A stretch of 9,688 nucleotides of DNA from NCBI GenBank assembly GCA_021801305.1, contig JAJYYD010000041.1, positions 1 to 9,688 on the forward strand, in the 5' to 3' direction. Positions 8,864 through 9,688 of this stretch are shown piece after piece (position 1 is the first letter of the stretch; every line of letters begins with the position of its first letter). This stretch comes from Thermoplasmata archaeon (GTDB lineage Archaea > Thermoplasmatota > Thermoplasmata > Thermoplasmatales > Thermoplasmataceae). Under the pieces are notes generated by a model. It was given only the letters and a program-made list of their open reading frames with translations, ran no database searches and had not been told where the DNA came from. The position numbers and the translations under genes were made by a program.

Positions 8864-8943
8864 AACTAAACTTATTTACTGGTTCCTGTTTCGCGGTTAG
8901 CTGTGTGTTGTTAACACCACTGAAGAGCCTATTATAAAGGATT
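8864..8943 (+). promoter_or_regulatory. Gap between hom and the MBL hydrolase, weak promoter candidate
   Basis: CTTATTTAC (about 8871-8879) could be a TATA box with a start near 8900. That leader would contain a five-base inverted repeat, GTGTT/AACAC, at 8905-8917. ATTATAAAG at 8931-8939 looks like a TATA box but is too close to the ATG to serve this gene. No clear terminator for hom is visible, so read-through from the gyrase cluster is possible. Confidence 0.25.
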
Positions 8944-9688
8944 ATGAAATTATCCTGCACACCAGGAATAGTGAAAACATTGGCTGAAAAAGTGGAAGAT
9001 ATTGAAATACCGATCAACATAAGGGCTCTCAAGACCTCGACCATATACCACGTGAACACAGGTGGAAAAAATGTCCTCATAGATACAGGAATGGATCCGG
9101 GAACCGAAAGTTTTCTCCTCCAGAGGGATGTAAGGGTGGATGACCTGGACGCAATATTCCTGACTCACCTGCACATTGACCACCTTGGAGGGGCCCAGAA
9201 AATGCACGAGGATTACTCAATACCGGTATACATGGGGTATGAGGACCTGGTTCGTGTAAAATCAATTCAGGAAAACCCCAGCGGTTTCCTTACTGAGCTT
9301 ATAGATTTTCTCAGGATAAACGGTGTGCCGGAATCGTATTTGCAGAAATTCGGCGAGAATCACCCTGTTGTCATGGAACTTGAAAATTACAGGAGCCTTG
9401 ACATTGAGGACCTTTCCTCAATTCCGGGAGGGGAGTTCGGGGACATAAAATTTGTAAGTACCCCGGGACATTCTCCCGGTTCAACATGTTTTTACATGAA
9501 AAATAACAAATTCCTGTTCACCGGAGACCATATACTTGAGCGTATCACGCCAAACATAAGCTTCTATGACAGGGATACGGATATGCTGGGGCTTTATATG
9601 CAGAGTCTGGGGGAAACCCTGAAGCTTGATGTGGCCCGTGTTTTTCCAGGTCATGGAAAGCCATTCCCCCGCATGAAGGAACGTGCCC
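8944..9688 (+). CDS. MBL-fold metallo-hydrolase, 3' end cut by window
   Basis: Metallo-beta-lactamase-fold hydrolase. I translated 248 codons plus one base from the ATG at 8944 with no stop, so the C-terminus lies outside the window. All metal-binding motifs are intact: THLHIDHLGG with H75, H77, D79 and H80, H176 in TPGHSPGS, D195 in FTGDHIL, and H237 in FPGHGKP. An LIDTGMDPG loop (45-53) precedes them. The fold normally binds two metal ions and hydrolyses esters, thioesters, lactones or phosphodiesters. The spacing and the GDHILERITPN segment suit the general glyoxalase-II-like or LACTB2-like group rather than RNase J or CPSF nucleases, as no beta-CASP insertion is seen before residue 248. 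The substrate cannot be read from the sequence. It has no strong Shine-Dalgarno (AAAGGATT just before the ATG). It lies 80 bases after hom and may have its own promoter. Confidence 0.95.
   Translation, partial: MKLSCTPGIVKTLAEKVEDIEIPINIRALKTSTIYHVNTGGKNVLIDTGMDPGTESFLLQRDVRVDDLDAIFLTHLHIDHLGGAQKMHEDYSIPVYMGYEDLVRVKSIQENPSGFLTELIDFLRINGVPESYLQKFGENHPVVMELENYRSLDIEDLSSIPGGEFGDIKFVSTPGHSPGSTCFYMKNNKFLFTGDHILERITPNISFYDRDTDMLGLYMQSLGETLKLDVARVFPGHGKPFPRMKERA

Noticed and set aside
8931..8939. ATTATAAAG as TATA box of the MBL gene
   Set aside because: It ends only four bases before the ATG, which would put transcription start well inside the coding region; the metal-binding motifs do not decide this, but no later Met is a better start.

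Overview
The window looks like chromosomal DNA from an acidophilic archaeon of the Thermoplasmatales type (Thermoplasma, Ferroplasma and relatives). The glutamyl-tRNA synthetase and the NOG1 GTPase are archaeal in form. Transcripts appear to start with TATA boxes and little or no leader. Ribosome-binding sites match an archaeal/bacterial 16S 3' end. Arg codons are mostly agg/aga and Ile codons are often ata. A bacterial-type DNA gyrase sits among these genes, a combination well known in Thermoplasmata and some other Euryarchaeota. The genus assignment is inference.

Layout. Positions 1-2805 hold a minus-strand operon in transcription order: a DUF1059 zinc-finger-like small protein, the ribosome-assembly GTPase NOG1, and glutamyl-tRNA synthetase (gltX, cut by the left window edge a few residues before its expected end). 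Positions 2806-2938 are a divergent promoter region. A small plus-strand gene follows (2939-3184), with a possible TusA/SirA-like fold. It converges on a short minus-strand gene for a tail-anchored membrane protein (3218-3370), possibly the Sec61beta/SecG subunit. Positions 3371-3493 are a second divergent promoter region. From there a plus-strand cluster runs to the end: gyrB, gyrA, homoserine dehydrogenase (hom) and, after an 80-base gap, a metallo-beta-lactamase-fold hydrolase cut by the right edge.

How the genes work together. The minus-strand operon serves translation: tRNA-Glu charging and large-subunit maturation. gyrB and gyrA encode the two subunits of one ATP-dependent supercoiling enzyme. 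They are separated by 9 bases, and the gyrA Shine-Dalgarno directly follows the gyrB stop. hom starts 3 bases after the gyrA stop, so an amino-acid biosynthesis enzyme is probably co-transcribed with gyrase.

I saw no tRNA or rRNA, CRISPR array, insertion sequence, integrase or attachment site. No gene-free stretch exceeds 300 bases. This is mostly a housekeeping region. The points worth a second look are the non-canonical G4 motif of NOG1, the two small poorly assigned proteins, the repeat-bearing divergent promoter, and the gyrA-hom coupling. I did not find convincing evidence of an undescribed system.
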